Below, piece by piece: positions 1-9,076 of a stretch of DNA of 64,000 bases; the first letter of the stretch is position 1, and each line of letters opens with the position of its first letter. This DNA comes from Cladorhizidae sp. MBARI D1340-BT2 (lineage: Eukaryota; Porifera; Demospongiae; Poecilosclerida; Cladorhizidae): assembly GCA_028752905.1 (NCBI GenBank), contig JAQNBH010000252.1:1116001-1180000 (forward strand), given 5' to 3'. The translations under genes were made by a program, and so were the position numbers. The notes below the pieces were generated by a model, which saw only the letters and a list, made by a program, of their open reading frames with translations, did no database searches and was not told the origin of the DNA.

Positions 1-11
1 AGTGCTCTCTC

Positions 12-90
12 TTGATACCAAACATCCATATATTCTGCACACTTCACTGTAATGGACTTGCAAGATAGGTATCTCTCAGTGTTCTCTATC
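12..90 (+). repeat. Satellite module B1 (79 bp), shown in unit 1
   Basis: First B-type module of the monomer. It begins TTGATACCAAACATCC, continues to a TTCTGCACACTTCACTG stretch and ends in a GATAGG-led CT-rich tail just before the next TTGA. B modules share the CACTTCACTG core with A modules but carry CCAAACATCC in place of the GCTAAACATGTTAGC palindrome. The only common length change in the monomer lies here: GTAATGG versus GTATGG at bases 50-56, which makes eleven units 907 bp. Confidence 0.85.
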
Positions 91-184
91 TTGAGCTAAA
101 CATGTTAGCTTCATAGATTCTCCACACTTCACTGAATAGACTTGATATATAGCTCTAAAGGTAGGCCTCTCTCTGTTCTCTCTC
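91..184 (+). repeat. Satellite module A1 (94 bp), shown in unit 1
   Basis: A-type module opening TTGAGCTAAACATGTTAGC, one base shorter at the start than the other A copies (TTGATGCTAAAC). It contains TTCTCCACACTTCACTGAATAG and ends with GGTAGG followed by a CT-rich tail. Base 141 is C or G (GAATAGACTTG or GAATAGAGTTG), a useful typing site: G marks the unit 4/9/17/19-24 family and most right-domain units. Confidence 0.85.
95..109 (+). repeat. Interrupted palindrome GCTAAACATGTTAGC, first of three per monomer
   Basis: GCTAA and TTAGC are inverse complements around ACATG. The same motif occurs at 830-844, and a one-base variant (GCTAAACAGGTTAGC) at 260-274. It is the hallmark of A modules, spaced 165, 570 and 173 bp around the repeat, and is nearly invariant in all units. 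It could be a protein-binding site in the heterochromatin, but nothing in the sequence proves this. Confidence 0.6.
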
Positions 185-254
185 TTGATACCAAACATCC
201 GTATATTCTGCATACATAGAATCACAAGATAGGTTTCTCTATGTGTTCTCTATC
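185..254 (+). repeat. Satellite module B2 (70 bp), shown in unit 1
   Basis: This is the shortest and most diverged B module. It begins TTGATACCAAACATCCGTA, and the CACTTCACTG core is replaced by CATACATAGAATCAC. Base 250 is C in most units and A in seven right-domain units. That change removes a minus-strand stop codon and opens the 101-codon frame discussed under findings. Confidence 0.82.
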
Positions 255-349
255 TTGATGCTAAACAGGTTAGCTTCATAGATTCTCCACACTTCACTGT
301 ATAAACTTGATATATAGCTATTAAGATAGGTCTCTCCCTGTGCTCTCTG
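255..349 (+). repeat. Satellite module A2 (95 bp), shown in unit 1
   Basis: A-type module opening TTGATGCTAAACAGGTTAGC, where the palindrome is broken by one base compared with A1. It includes the CCACACTTCACTG core and the TATATAGCTATTAAGATAGG tail. Typing sites are base 290 (CCACACTTC or CCAAACTTC) and base 315 (TATATAGC or TATACAGC). Units 59 and 62 lose one base here (AGGTAGGTTC for AGGTTAGCTTC), giving 907-bp monomers. Confidence 0.85.
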
Positions 350-439
350 TTGATATCAAACATCCATAATATTCTGCAAACTTCACTGTAATGGACTTGA
401 TATGATTCGAATGATAGGTTTCATTATGTGTTCTCTATC
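350..439 (+). repeat. Satellite module B3 (90 bp), shown in unit 1
   Basis: B-type module opening TTGATATCAAACATCC. The CACTTCACTG-like core is followed by GGACTTGATATGATTCGAA and the GATAGG tail. Base 379 is A, C or T (GCAAAC, GCACAC, GCATAC) and is one of the best typing sites. The module runs into the interrupted A module: its final CT tail ends in CTTGAT, where the 379-bp insert begins. Confidence 0.83.
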
Positions 440-444
440 TTGAT
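439..444 (+). repeat. Left CTTGAT direct repeat flanking the insert
   Basis: Six-base direct repeat paired with 824-829. Bases beyond it differ on both sides (TAT before, ATTT after here; TTA before, GCTA after there). It may be a target-site duplication. It is deleted in unit 65. Confidence 0.55.
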
Positions 445-447
445 ATT

Positions 448-457
448 TGCCCTAATT
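448..457 (+). repeat. Left arm of 10-bp inverted repeat, TGCCCTAATT
   Basis: Perfect inverse complement of 795-804. The arm is altered in several units: TGCCATAATT in units 4, 9, 17, 20, 22, 27, 34, 37, 39, 44, 47 and 49, and TGCCCCAATT in units 18, 28, 35 and 45. Any pairing or protein binding is therefore not strictly maintained. Confidence 0.6.
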
Positions 458-794
458 TGGTCTATATGTTTCTCATTTTCCCCCCAAAAATCTTGTTATT
501 TTGCCGTAAAGCTCATAACTTTTCTACACTTTACCCCAAAAAGATCATTTTTATATCACCGGATAGCCCTTCTAATTATCTGTCTTTTGTACGTGCCAAA
601 ATTTTGAGTACTCTAAGTATTAGCAAGTTATGATGATTTGAAGTGGTAAGGTTTGCGATCTTTCCTGGCGTTTTACAGTTGCCAAAGCGGTGGCCTGCCA
701 TTGAAAAACCACTACATTTATTGATAATCTGTTGACATGTTGCAGATAAGGGCCTTCTCTATCAGTTGACAAAATCTGGGACTTTGGTCTTGTT

Positions 795-804
795 AATTAG
801 GGCA
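795..804 (-). repeat. Right arm of 10-bp inverted repeat, AATTAGGGCA
   Basis: Pairs with 448-457. It is almost invariant along the array (one change seen, AATTAGGTCA in unit 10), in contrast to the left arm. It sits within the conserved block 740-874. Confidence 0.6.
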
Positions 805-823
805 GTTATGAATTGTACTCTTA

Positions 824-829
824 CTTGAT
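824..829 (+). repeat. Right CTTGAT direct repeat flanking the insert
   Basis: This is the partner of 439-444. Joining the sequence before the left copy directly to this copy gives CTCTATCTTGATGCTAAAC, which is exactly the reading of intact module A2. Confidence 0.55.
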
Positions 830-919
830 GCTAAACATGTTAGCTTCGTAGATTATCCACACTTCACTGAATAGACTTGATGTATAGCTATTAAGATAGG
901 ACTCTCTAAGTGCTCTCTC
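825..919 (+). repeat. Satellite module A0 (95 bp), unit 1 into unit 2
   Basis: A-type module following the insert: TTGATGCTAAACATGTTAGC, then CCACACTTCACTGAATAG and TAGCTATTAAGATAGG. Its upstream tail (GATAGGTTTCATTATG... at 413-438) lies on the other side of the insert, so this A module looks split. With the insert removed, B3 joins A0 with a normal 90-bp TTGAT-to-TTGAT spacing. Units 20, 37 and 47 lack TGT at bases 881-883 and have GTTAGG instead of GATAGG at 895-900. Confidence 0.84.
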
Positions 920-3630
920 TTGATACCAAACATCCATATATTCTGCACACTTCACTGTATGGACTTGCAAGATAGGTATCTCTCAGTGTTCTCTATCTTG
1001 AGCTAAACATGTTAGCTTCATAGATTCTCCACACTTCACTGAATAGACTTGATATATAGCTCTAAAGGTAGGCCTCTCTCTGTTCTCTCTCTTGATACCA
1101 AACATCCGTATATTCTGCATACATAGAATCACAAGATAGGTTTCTCTATGTGTTCTCTATCTTGATGCTAAACAGGTTAGCTTCATAGATTCTCCACACT
1201 TCACTGTATAAACTTGATATATAGCTATTAAGATAGGTCTCTCCCTGTGCTCTCTGTTGATATCAAACATCCATAATATTCTGCAAACTTCACTGTAATG
1301 GACTTGATATGATTCGAATGATAGGTTTCATTATGTGTTCTCTATCTTGATATTTGCCCTAATTTGGTCTATATGTTTCTCATTTTCCCCCCAAAAATCT
1401 TGTTATTTTGCCGTAAAGCTCATAACTTTTCTACACTTTACCCAAAAAAGATAATTTTTATATCACCGGATAGCCCTTCTAATTATCTGTCTTTTGTACG
1501 TGCCAAAATTTTGAGTACTCTAAGTATTAGCATGTTATGGTAATTTGAAGTGGTAAGGTTTGCGATCTTTCTTGGCGTTTTCCAGTTGCCAAAGCGGTGG
1601 CCTGCCAGTGAAAAACCACTACATTTATTGATAATCTGTTGACATGTTGCAGATAAGGGCCTTCTCTATCAGTTGACAAAATCTGGGACTTTGGTCTTGT
1701 TAATTAGGGCAGTTATGAATTGTACTCTTACTTGATGCTAAACATGTTAGCTTCGTAGATTATCCACACTTCACTGAATAGACTTGATGTATAGCTATTA
1801 AGATAGGACTCTCTAAGTGCTCTCTCTTGATACCAAATATCCATATATTCTGCACACTTCACTGTATGGACTTGCAAGATAGGTATCTCTCAGTGTTCTC
1901 TATCTTGAGCTAAACATGTTAGCTTCATAGATTCTCCACACTTCACTGAATAGACTTGATATATAGCTCTAAAGGTAGGCCTCTCTCTGTTCTCTCTCTT
2001 GATACCAAACATCCGTATATTCTGCATACATAGAATCACAAGATAGGTTTCTCTATGTGTTCTCTATCTTGATGCTAAACAGGTTAGCTTCATAGATTCT
2101 CCACACTTCACTGTATAAACTTGATATACAGCTATTAAGATAGGTCTCTCCCTGTGCTCTCTGTTGATATCAAACATCCATAATATTCTGCACACTTCAC
2201 TGTAATGGACTTGATATGATTCGAATGATAGGTTTCATTATGTGTTCTCTATCTTGATATTTGCCCTAATTTGGTCTATATGTTTCTCATTTCCCCCCCA
2301 AAAATCTTGTTATTTTGCCGTAAAGCTCATAACTTTACTACACTTTACCCAAAAAAGATAATTTTTATATCACCGGATAGCCCTTCTAATTATCTGTCTT
2401 TTGTAAGTGCCAAAATTTTGAGTACTCTAAGTATTAGCAAGTTATGATGATTTGAAGTGGTAAGGTTTGCGATCTTTCCTGGCGTTTTACAGTTGCCAAA
2501 GCGGTGGCCTGCCAGTGAAAAACCACTACATTTATTGATAATCTGTTGACATGTTGCAGATAAGGGCCTTCTCTATCAGTTGACAAAATCTGGGACTTTG
2601 GTCTTGTTAATTAGGGCAGTTATGAATTGTACTCTTACTTGATGCTAAACATGTTAGCTTCGTAGATTATCCACACTTCACTGAATAGACTTGATGTATA
2701 GCTATTAAGATAGGACTCTCTAAGTGCTCTCTCTTGATACCAAACATCCATATATTCTGCACACTTCACTGTAATGGACTTGCAAGATAGGTATCTCTCA
2801 GTGTTCTCTATCTTGAGCTAAACATGTTAGCTTCATAGATTCTCCACACTTCACTGAATAGAGTTGATATATAGCTCTAAAGGTAGGCCTCTCTCTGTTC
2901 TCTCTCTTGATACCAAACATCCGTATATTCTGCATACATAGAATCACAAGATAGGTTTCTCTATGTGTTCTCTATCTTGATGCTAAACAGGTTAGCTTCA
3001 TAGATTCTCCACACTTCACTGTATAAACTTGATATATAGCTATTAAGATAGGTCTCTCCCTGTGCTCTCTGTTGATATCAAACATCCATAATATTCTGCA
3101 AACTTCACTGTAATGGACTTGATATGATTCGAATGATAGGTTTCATTATGTGTTCTCTATCTTGATATTTGCCATAATTTGGTCTATATGTTTCTCATTT
3201 CCCCCCCAAAAATCTTGTTATTTTGCCGTAAAGCTCATAACTTTACTACACTTTACCTAAAAAAGATAATTTTTATATCACCGGATAGCCCTTCTAATTA
3301 TCTGTCTTTTGTACGTGCCAAAATTTTGAGTACTCTAAGTATTAGCAAGTTATGGTGATTTGAAGTGGTAAGCTTTGCGATCTTTCCTGGCGTTTTCCAG
3401 TTGCCAAAGCGGTGGCCTGCCAGTGAAAAACCACTACATTTATTGATAATCTGTTGACATGTTGCAGATAAGGGCCTTCTCTATCAGTTGACAAAATCTG
3501 GGACTTTGGTCTTGTTAATTAGGGCAGTTATGAATTGTACTCTTACTTGATGCTAAACATGTTAGCTTCGTAGATTATCCACACTTCACTGAATAGACTT
3601 GATGTATAGCTATTAAGATAGGACTCTCTA

Positions 3631-5444
3631 AGTGCTCTCTCTTGATACCAAACATCCATATATTCTGCACACTTCACTGTATGGACTTGCAAGATAGGTA
3701 TCTCTCAGTGTTCTCTATCTTGAGCTAAACATGTTAGCTTCATAGATTCTCCACACTTCACTGAATAGACTTGATATATAGCTCTAAAGGTAGGCCTCTC
3801 TCTGTTCTCTCTCTTGATACCAAACATCCGTATATTCTGCATACATAGAATCACAAGATAGGTTTCTCTATGTGTTCTCTATCTTGATGCTAAACAGGTT
3901 AGCTTCATAGATTCTCCACACTTCACTGTATAAACTTGATATATAGCTATTAAGATAGGTCTCTCCCTGTGCTCTCTGTTGATATCAAACATCCATAATA
4001 TTCTGCAAACTTCACTGTAATGGACTTGATATGATTCGAATGATAGGTTTCATTATGTGTTCTCTATCTTGATATTTGCCCTAATTTGGTCTATATGTTT
4101 CTCATTTTCCCCCCAAAAATCTTGTTATTTTGCCGTAAAGCTCATAACTTTTCTACACTTTACCCAAAAAAGATAATTTTTATATCACCGGATAGCCCTT
4201 CTAATTATCTGTCTTTTGTACGTGCCAAAATTTTGAGTACTCTAAGTATTAGCATGTTATGGTAATTTGAAGTGGTAAGGTTTGCGATCTTTCTTGGCGT
4301 TTTCCAGTTGCCAAAGCGGTGGCCTGCCAGTGAAAAACCACTACATTTATTGATAATCTGTTGACATGTTGCAGATAAGGGCCTTCTCTATCAGTTGACA
4401 AAATCTGGGACTTTGGTCTTGTTAATTAGGGCAGTTATGAATTGTACTCTTACTTGATGCTAAACATGTTAGCTTCGTAGATTATCCACACTTCACTGAA
4501 TAGACTTGATGTATAGCTATTAAGATAGGACTCTCTAAGTGCTCTCTCTTGATACCAAATATCCATATATTCTGCACACTTCACTGTATGGACTTGCAAG
4601 ATAGGTATCTCTCAGTGTTCTCTATCTTGAGCTAAACATGTTAGCTTCATAGATTCTCCACACTTCACTGAATAGACTTGATATATAGCTCTAAAGGTAG
4701 GCCTCTCTCTGTTCTCTCTCTTGATACCAAACATCCGTATATTCTGCATACATAGAATCACAAGATAGGTTTCTCTATGTGTTCTCTATCTTGATGCTAA
4801 ACAGGTTAGCTTCATAGATTCTCCACACTTCACTGTATAAACTTGATATACAGCTATTAAGATAGGTCTCTCCCTGTGCTCTCTGTTGATATCAAACATC
4901 CATAATATTCTGCACACTTCACTGTAATGGACTTGATATGATTCGAATGATAGGTTTCATTATGTGTTCTCTATCTTGATATTTGCCCTAATTTGGTCTA
5001 TATGTTTCTCATTTCCCCCCCAAAAATCTTGTTATTTTGCCGTAAAGCTCATAACTTTACTACACTTTACCTAAAAAAGATAATTTTTATATCACCGGAT
5101 AGCCCTTCTAATTATCTGTCTTTTGTACGTGCCAAAATTTTGAGTACTCTAAGTATTAGCAAGTTATGGTGATTTGAAGTGGTAAGCTTTGCGATCTTTC
5201 CTGGCGTTTTACAGTTGCCAAAGCGGTGGCCTGCCAGTGAAAAACCACTACATTTATTGATAATCTGTTGACATGTTGCAGATAAGGGCCTTCTCTATCA
5301 GTTGACAAAATCTGGGACTTTGGTCTTGTTAATTAGGGCAGTTATGAATTGTACTCTTACTTGATGCTAAACATGTTAGCTTCGTAGATTATCCACACTT
5401 CACTGAATAGACTTGATGTATAGCTATTAAGATAGGACTCTCTA
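3631..5444 (+). repeat. Satellite units 5-6, 3-unit-offset copies of units 2-3
   Basis: Unit 5 carries the unit 2 tags (GTATGG, GCATGTTATGGTAA, TTCTTGGCG). Unit 6 opens like unit 3 (AAATATCC, GTATGG, C315, C379). The offset is 2,722 bp. From about base 536 unit 6 changes to unit 4 tags (CCTAAAAAAG, GTACGTG, AGCTTTGCG) and then returns to TTTTACAG with GACATG. Unit 6 is therefore a mosaic of the unit 3 and unit 4 types, consistent with crossover or gene conversion inside the monomer. Confidence 0.75.
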
Positions 5445-8400
5445 AGTGCTCTCTCTTGATACCAAACATCCTTATATTCTGCACACTTCACTGTAATGGA
5501 CTTGCAAGATAGGTATCTCTCAGTGTTCTCTATCTTGAGCTAAACATGTTAGCTTCATAGATTCTCCACACTTCACTGAATAGACTTGATATATAACTCT
5601 AAAGGTAGGCCTCTCTCTGTTCTCTCTCTTGATACCAAACATCCGTATATTCTGCATACATAGAATCACAAGATAGGTTTCTCTATGTGTTCTCTATCTT
5701 GATGCTAAACAGGTTAGCTTCATAGATTCTCCACACTTCACTGTATAAACTTGATATATAGCAATTAAGATAGGTCTCTCCCTGTGCTCTCTGTTGATAT
5801 CAAACATCCATAATATTCTGCAAACTTCACTGTAATGGACTTGATATGATTCGAATGATAGGTTTCATTATGTGTTCTCTATCTTGATATTTGCCCTAAT
5901 TTGGTCTATATGTTTCTCATTTTCCCCCCAAAAATCTTGTTATTTTGCCGTAAAGCTCATAACTTTTCTACACTTTACCCAAAAAAGATAATTTTTATAT
6001 CACCGGATAGCTCTTCTAATTATCTGTCTTTTGTACGTGCCAAAATTTTGAGTACTTTAAGTATTAGCAAGTTATGGTGATTTGAAGTGGTAAGGTTTGC
6101 GATCTTTCCTGGCGTTTTCCAGTTGCCAAAGCGGTGGCCTGCCAGTGAAAAACCACTACATTTATTGATAATCTGTTGACTTGTTGCAGATAAGGGCCTT
6201 CTCTATCAGTTGACAAAATCTGGGACTTTGGTCTTGTTAATTAGGGCAGTTATGAATTGTACTCTTACTTGATGCTAAACATGTTAGCTTCGTAGATTAT
6301 CCACACTTCACTGAATAGACTTGATGTATAGCTATTAAGATAGGACTCTCTAAGTGCTCTCTCTTGATACCAAACATCCATATATTCTGCACACTTCACT
6401 GTAATGGACTTGCAAGATAGGTATCTCTCAGTGTTCTCTATCTTGAGCTAAACATGTTAGCTTCATAGATTCTCCACACTTCACTGAATAGACTTGATAT
6501 ATAGCTCTAAAGGTAGGCCTCTCTCTGTTCTCTCTCTTGATACCAAACATCCGTATATTCTGCATACATAGAATCACAAGATAGGTTTCTCTATGTGTTC
6601 TCTATCTTGATGCTAAACAGGTTAGCTTCATAGATTCTCCACACTTCACTGTATAAACTTGATATACAGCTATTAAGATAGGTCTCTCCCTGTGCTCTCT
6701 GTTGATATCAAACATCCATAATATTCTGCACACTTCACTGTAATGGACTTGATATGATTCGAATGATAGGTTTCATTATGTGTTCTCTATCTTGATATTT
6801 GCCCTAATTTGGTCTATATGTTTCTCATTTCCCCCCCAAAAATCTTGTTATTTTGCCGTAAAGCTCATAACTTTACTACACTTTACCCAAAAAAGATAAT
6901 TTTTATATCACCGGATAGCCCTTCTAATTATCTGTCTTTTGTAAGTGCCAAAATTTTGAGTACTCTAAGTATTAGCAAGTTATGATGATTTGAAGTGGTA
7001 AGGTTTGCGATCTTTCCTGGCGTTTTACAGTTGCCAAAGCGGTGGCCTGCCAGTGAAAAACCACTACATTTATTGATAATCTGTTGACATGTTGCAGATA
7101 AGGGCCTTCTCTATCAGTTGACAAAATCTGGGACTTTGGTCTTGTTAATTAGGGCAGTTATGAATTGTACTCTTACTTGATGCTAAACATGTTAGCTTCG
7201 TAGATTATCCACACTTCACTGAATAGACTTGATGTATAGCTATTAAGATAGGACTCTCTAAGTGCTCTCTCTTGATACCAAACATCCATATATTCTGCAC
7301 ACTTCACTGTAATGGACTTGCAAGATAGGTATCTCTCAGTGTTCTCTATCTTGAGCTAAACATGTTAGCTTCATAGATTCTCCACACTTCACTGAATAGA
7401 GTTGATATATAGCTCTAAAGGTAGGCCTCTCTCTGTTCTCTCTCTTGATACCAAACATCCGTATATTCTGCATACATAGAATCACAAGATAGGTTTCTCT
7501 ATGTGTTCTCTATCTTGATGCTAAACAGGTTAGCTTCATAGATTCTCCACACTTCACTGTATAAACTTGATATATAGCTATTAAGATAGGTCTCTCCCTG
7601 TGCTCTCTGTTGATATCAAACATCCATAATATTCTGCAAACTTCACTGTAATGGACTTGATATGATTCGAATGATAGGTTTCATTATGTGTTCTCTATCT
7701 TGATATTTGCCATAATTTGGTCTATATGTTTCTCATTTCCCCCCCAAAAATCTTGTTATTTTGCCGTAAAGCTCATAACTTTACTACACTTTACCTAAAA
7801 AAGATAATTTTTATATCACCGGATAGCCCTTCTAATTATCTGTCTTTTGTACGTGCCAAAATTTTGAGTACTCTAAGTATTAGCAAGTTATGGTGATTTG
7901 AAGTGGTAAGCTTTGCGATCTTTCCTGGCGTTTTCCAGTTGCCAAAGCGGTGGCCTGCCAGTGAAAAACCACTACATTTATTGATAATCTGTTGACTTGT
8001 TGCAGATAAGGGCCTTCTCTATCAGTTGACAAAATCTGGGACTTTGGTCTTGTTAATTAGGGCAGTTATGAATTGTACTCTTACTTGATGCTAAACATGT
8101 TAGCTTCGTAGATTATCCACACTTCACTGAATAGACTTGATGTATAGCTATTAAGATAGGACTCTCTAAGTGCTCTCTCTTGATACCAAACATCCATATA
8201 TTCTGCACACTTCACTGTAATGGACTTGCAAGATAGGTATCTCTCAGTGTTCTCTATCTTGAGCTAAACATGTTAGCTTCATAGATTCTCCACACTTCAC
8301 TGAATAGACTTGATATATAGCTCTAAAGGTAGGCCTCTCTCTGTTCTCTCTCTTGATACCAAACATCCGTATATTCTGCATACATAGAATCACAAGATAG

Positions 8401-9076
8401 GTTTCTCTATGTGTTCTCTATCTTGATGCTAAACAGGTTAGCTTCATAGATTCTCCACACTTCACTGTATAAACTTGATATATAGCAATTAAGATAGGTC
8501 TCTCCCTGTGCTCTCTGTTGATATCAAACATCCATAATATTCTGCAAACTTCACTGTAATGGACTTGATATGATTCGAATGATAGGTTTCATTATGTGTT
8601 CTCTATCTTGATATTTGCCCTAATTTGGTCTATATGTTTCTCATTTTCCGCCCAAAAATCTTGTTATTTTGCCGTAAAGCTCATAACTTTTCTACACTTT
8701 ACCCCAAAAAGATCATTTTTATATCACCGGATAGCCCTTCTAATTATCTGTCTTTTGTACGTGCCAAAATTTTGAGTACACTAAGTATTAGCAAGTTATG
8801 GTAATTTGAAGTGGTAAGGTTTGCGATCTTTCTTGGCGTTTTCCAGTTGCCAAAGCGGTGGCCTGCCATTGAAAAACCACTACATTTATTGATAATCTGT
8901 TGACATGTTGCAGATAAGGGCCTTCTCTATCAGTTGACAAAATCTGGGACTTTGGTCTTGTTAATTAGGTCAGTTATGAATTGTACTCTTACTTGATGCT
9001 AAACATGTTAGCTTCGTAGATTATCCACACTTCACTGAATAGACTTGATGTATAGCTATTAAGATAGGACTCTCTA
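5445..9076 (+). repeat. Satellite units 7-10, bounded by two GCAATTAAG monomers
   Basis: Units 7 and 10 share GCAATTAAG in module A2, seen nowhere else, and lie 2,724 bp apart. Between them unit 8 resembles unit 3 (C315, C379, GTAAGTG, GATGA) and unit 9 resembles unit 4 (G141, TGCCATAAT, CCTAAAAAAG, AGCTTTGCG) but ends in GACTTG. Private changes in unit 7: CATCCTTATATT, ATATAACTCT, ATAGCTCTTC, GTACTTTAAG. Private changes in unit 10: CCGCCC in the C tract and AATTAGGTCA. GAGTACACTAAG in unit 10 is shared with unit 11. This looks like another 3-unit duplication with later drift. Confidence 0.75.

Larger units (their letters stand above)
445..823 (+). repeat. 379-bp non-modular insert within the monomer, possible relic of a small transposable element
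   Basis: This segment, present in every monomer, has no similarity I can see to the A and B modules around it. It is bounded by CTTGAT at 439-444 and CTTGAT at 824-829. A perfect 10-bp inverted repeat, TGCCCTAATT at 448-457 and AATTAGGGCA at 795-804, lies 3 bp and 19 bp inside those direct repeats. It contains a 15-nt T/C/A tract (476-490), AT-rich stretches such as CCAAAATTTTG, and a more GC-rich part (655-705). No frame of useful length is open. Most monomer typing sites fall within it (452-739), whereas 740-823 is almost invariant. A DNA-transposon relic (MITE-like) fits the flanks. The asymmetric inverted repeat and the fact that TTGAT opens most modules leave recombination as an alternative. 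Confidence 0.6.
1..3630 (+). repeat. Satellite units 1-4 (left domain), related to units 14-17
   Basis: Unit 1: GTAATGG, A379, CCCCAAAAAGATC, GATGA at 632, TTTTACAG, CCATTG at 698, GACATG. Unit 2: GTATGG, GCATGTTATGGTAA, TTCTTGGCG. Unit 3: AAATATCC, GTATGG, C315, C379, GTAAGTG at 589. Unit 4: G141, TGCCATAAT, A523, CCTAAAAAAG, AGCTTTGCG. The same order of types appears at units 14-17 (11798-15427), offset 11,797 bp, and again in part at units 31-34. This is an ordered stretch shared between two parts of the array rather than chance similarity. No gene is present. Confidence 0.8.

Noticed and set aside
404..412. GATTCGAAT as a tRNA-like or Pol III B box
   Set aside because: It matches about 8 of 11 positions of GGTTCGANTCC. 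I saw no suitable A box upstream and no tRNA fold, and the core is a chance palindrome ATTCGAAT.
661..715. Hairpin around CTGGCGTTTTCCAG and GTGG...CCAC as a terminator or structured RNA
   Set aside because: The stems are only 4 bp, and the CCAG arm is broken in TTTTACAG units, so there is no sign of maintained pairing.
448..804. CCCTAA...TTAGGG as telomere repeats, or piggyBac ends
   Set aside because: Each occurs once per arm rather than in tandem, and no TTAA flanks the arms. They are explained by the 10-bp inverted repeat.
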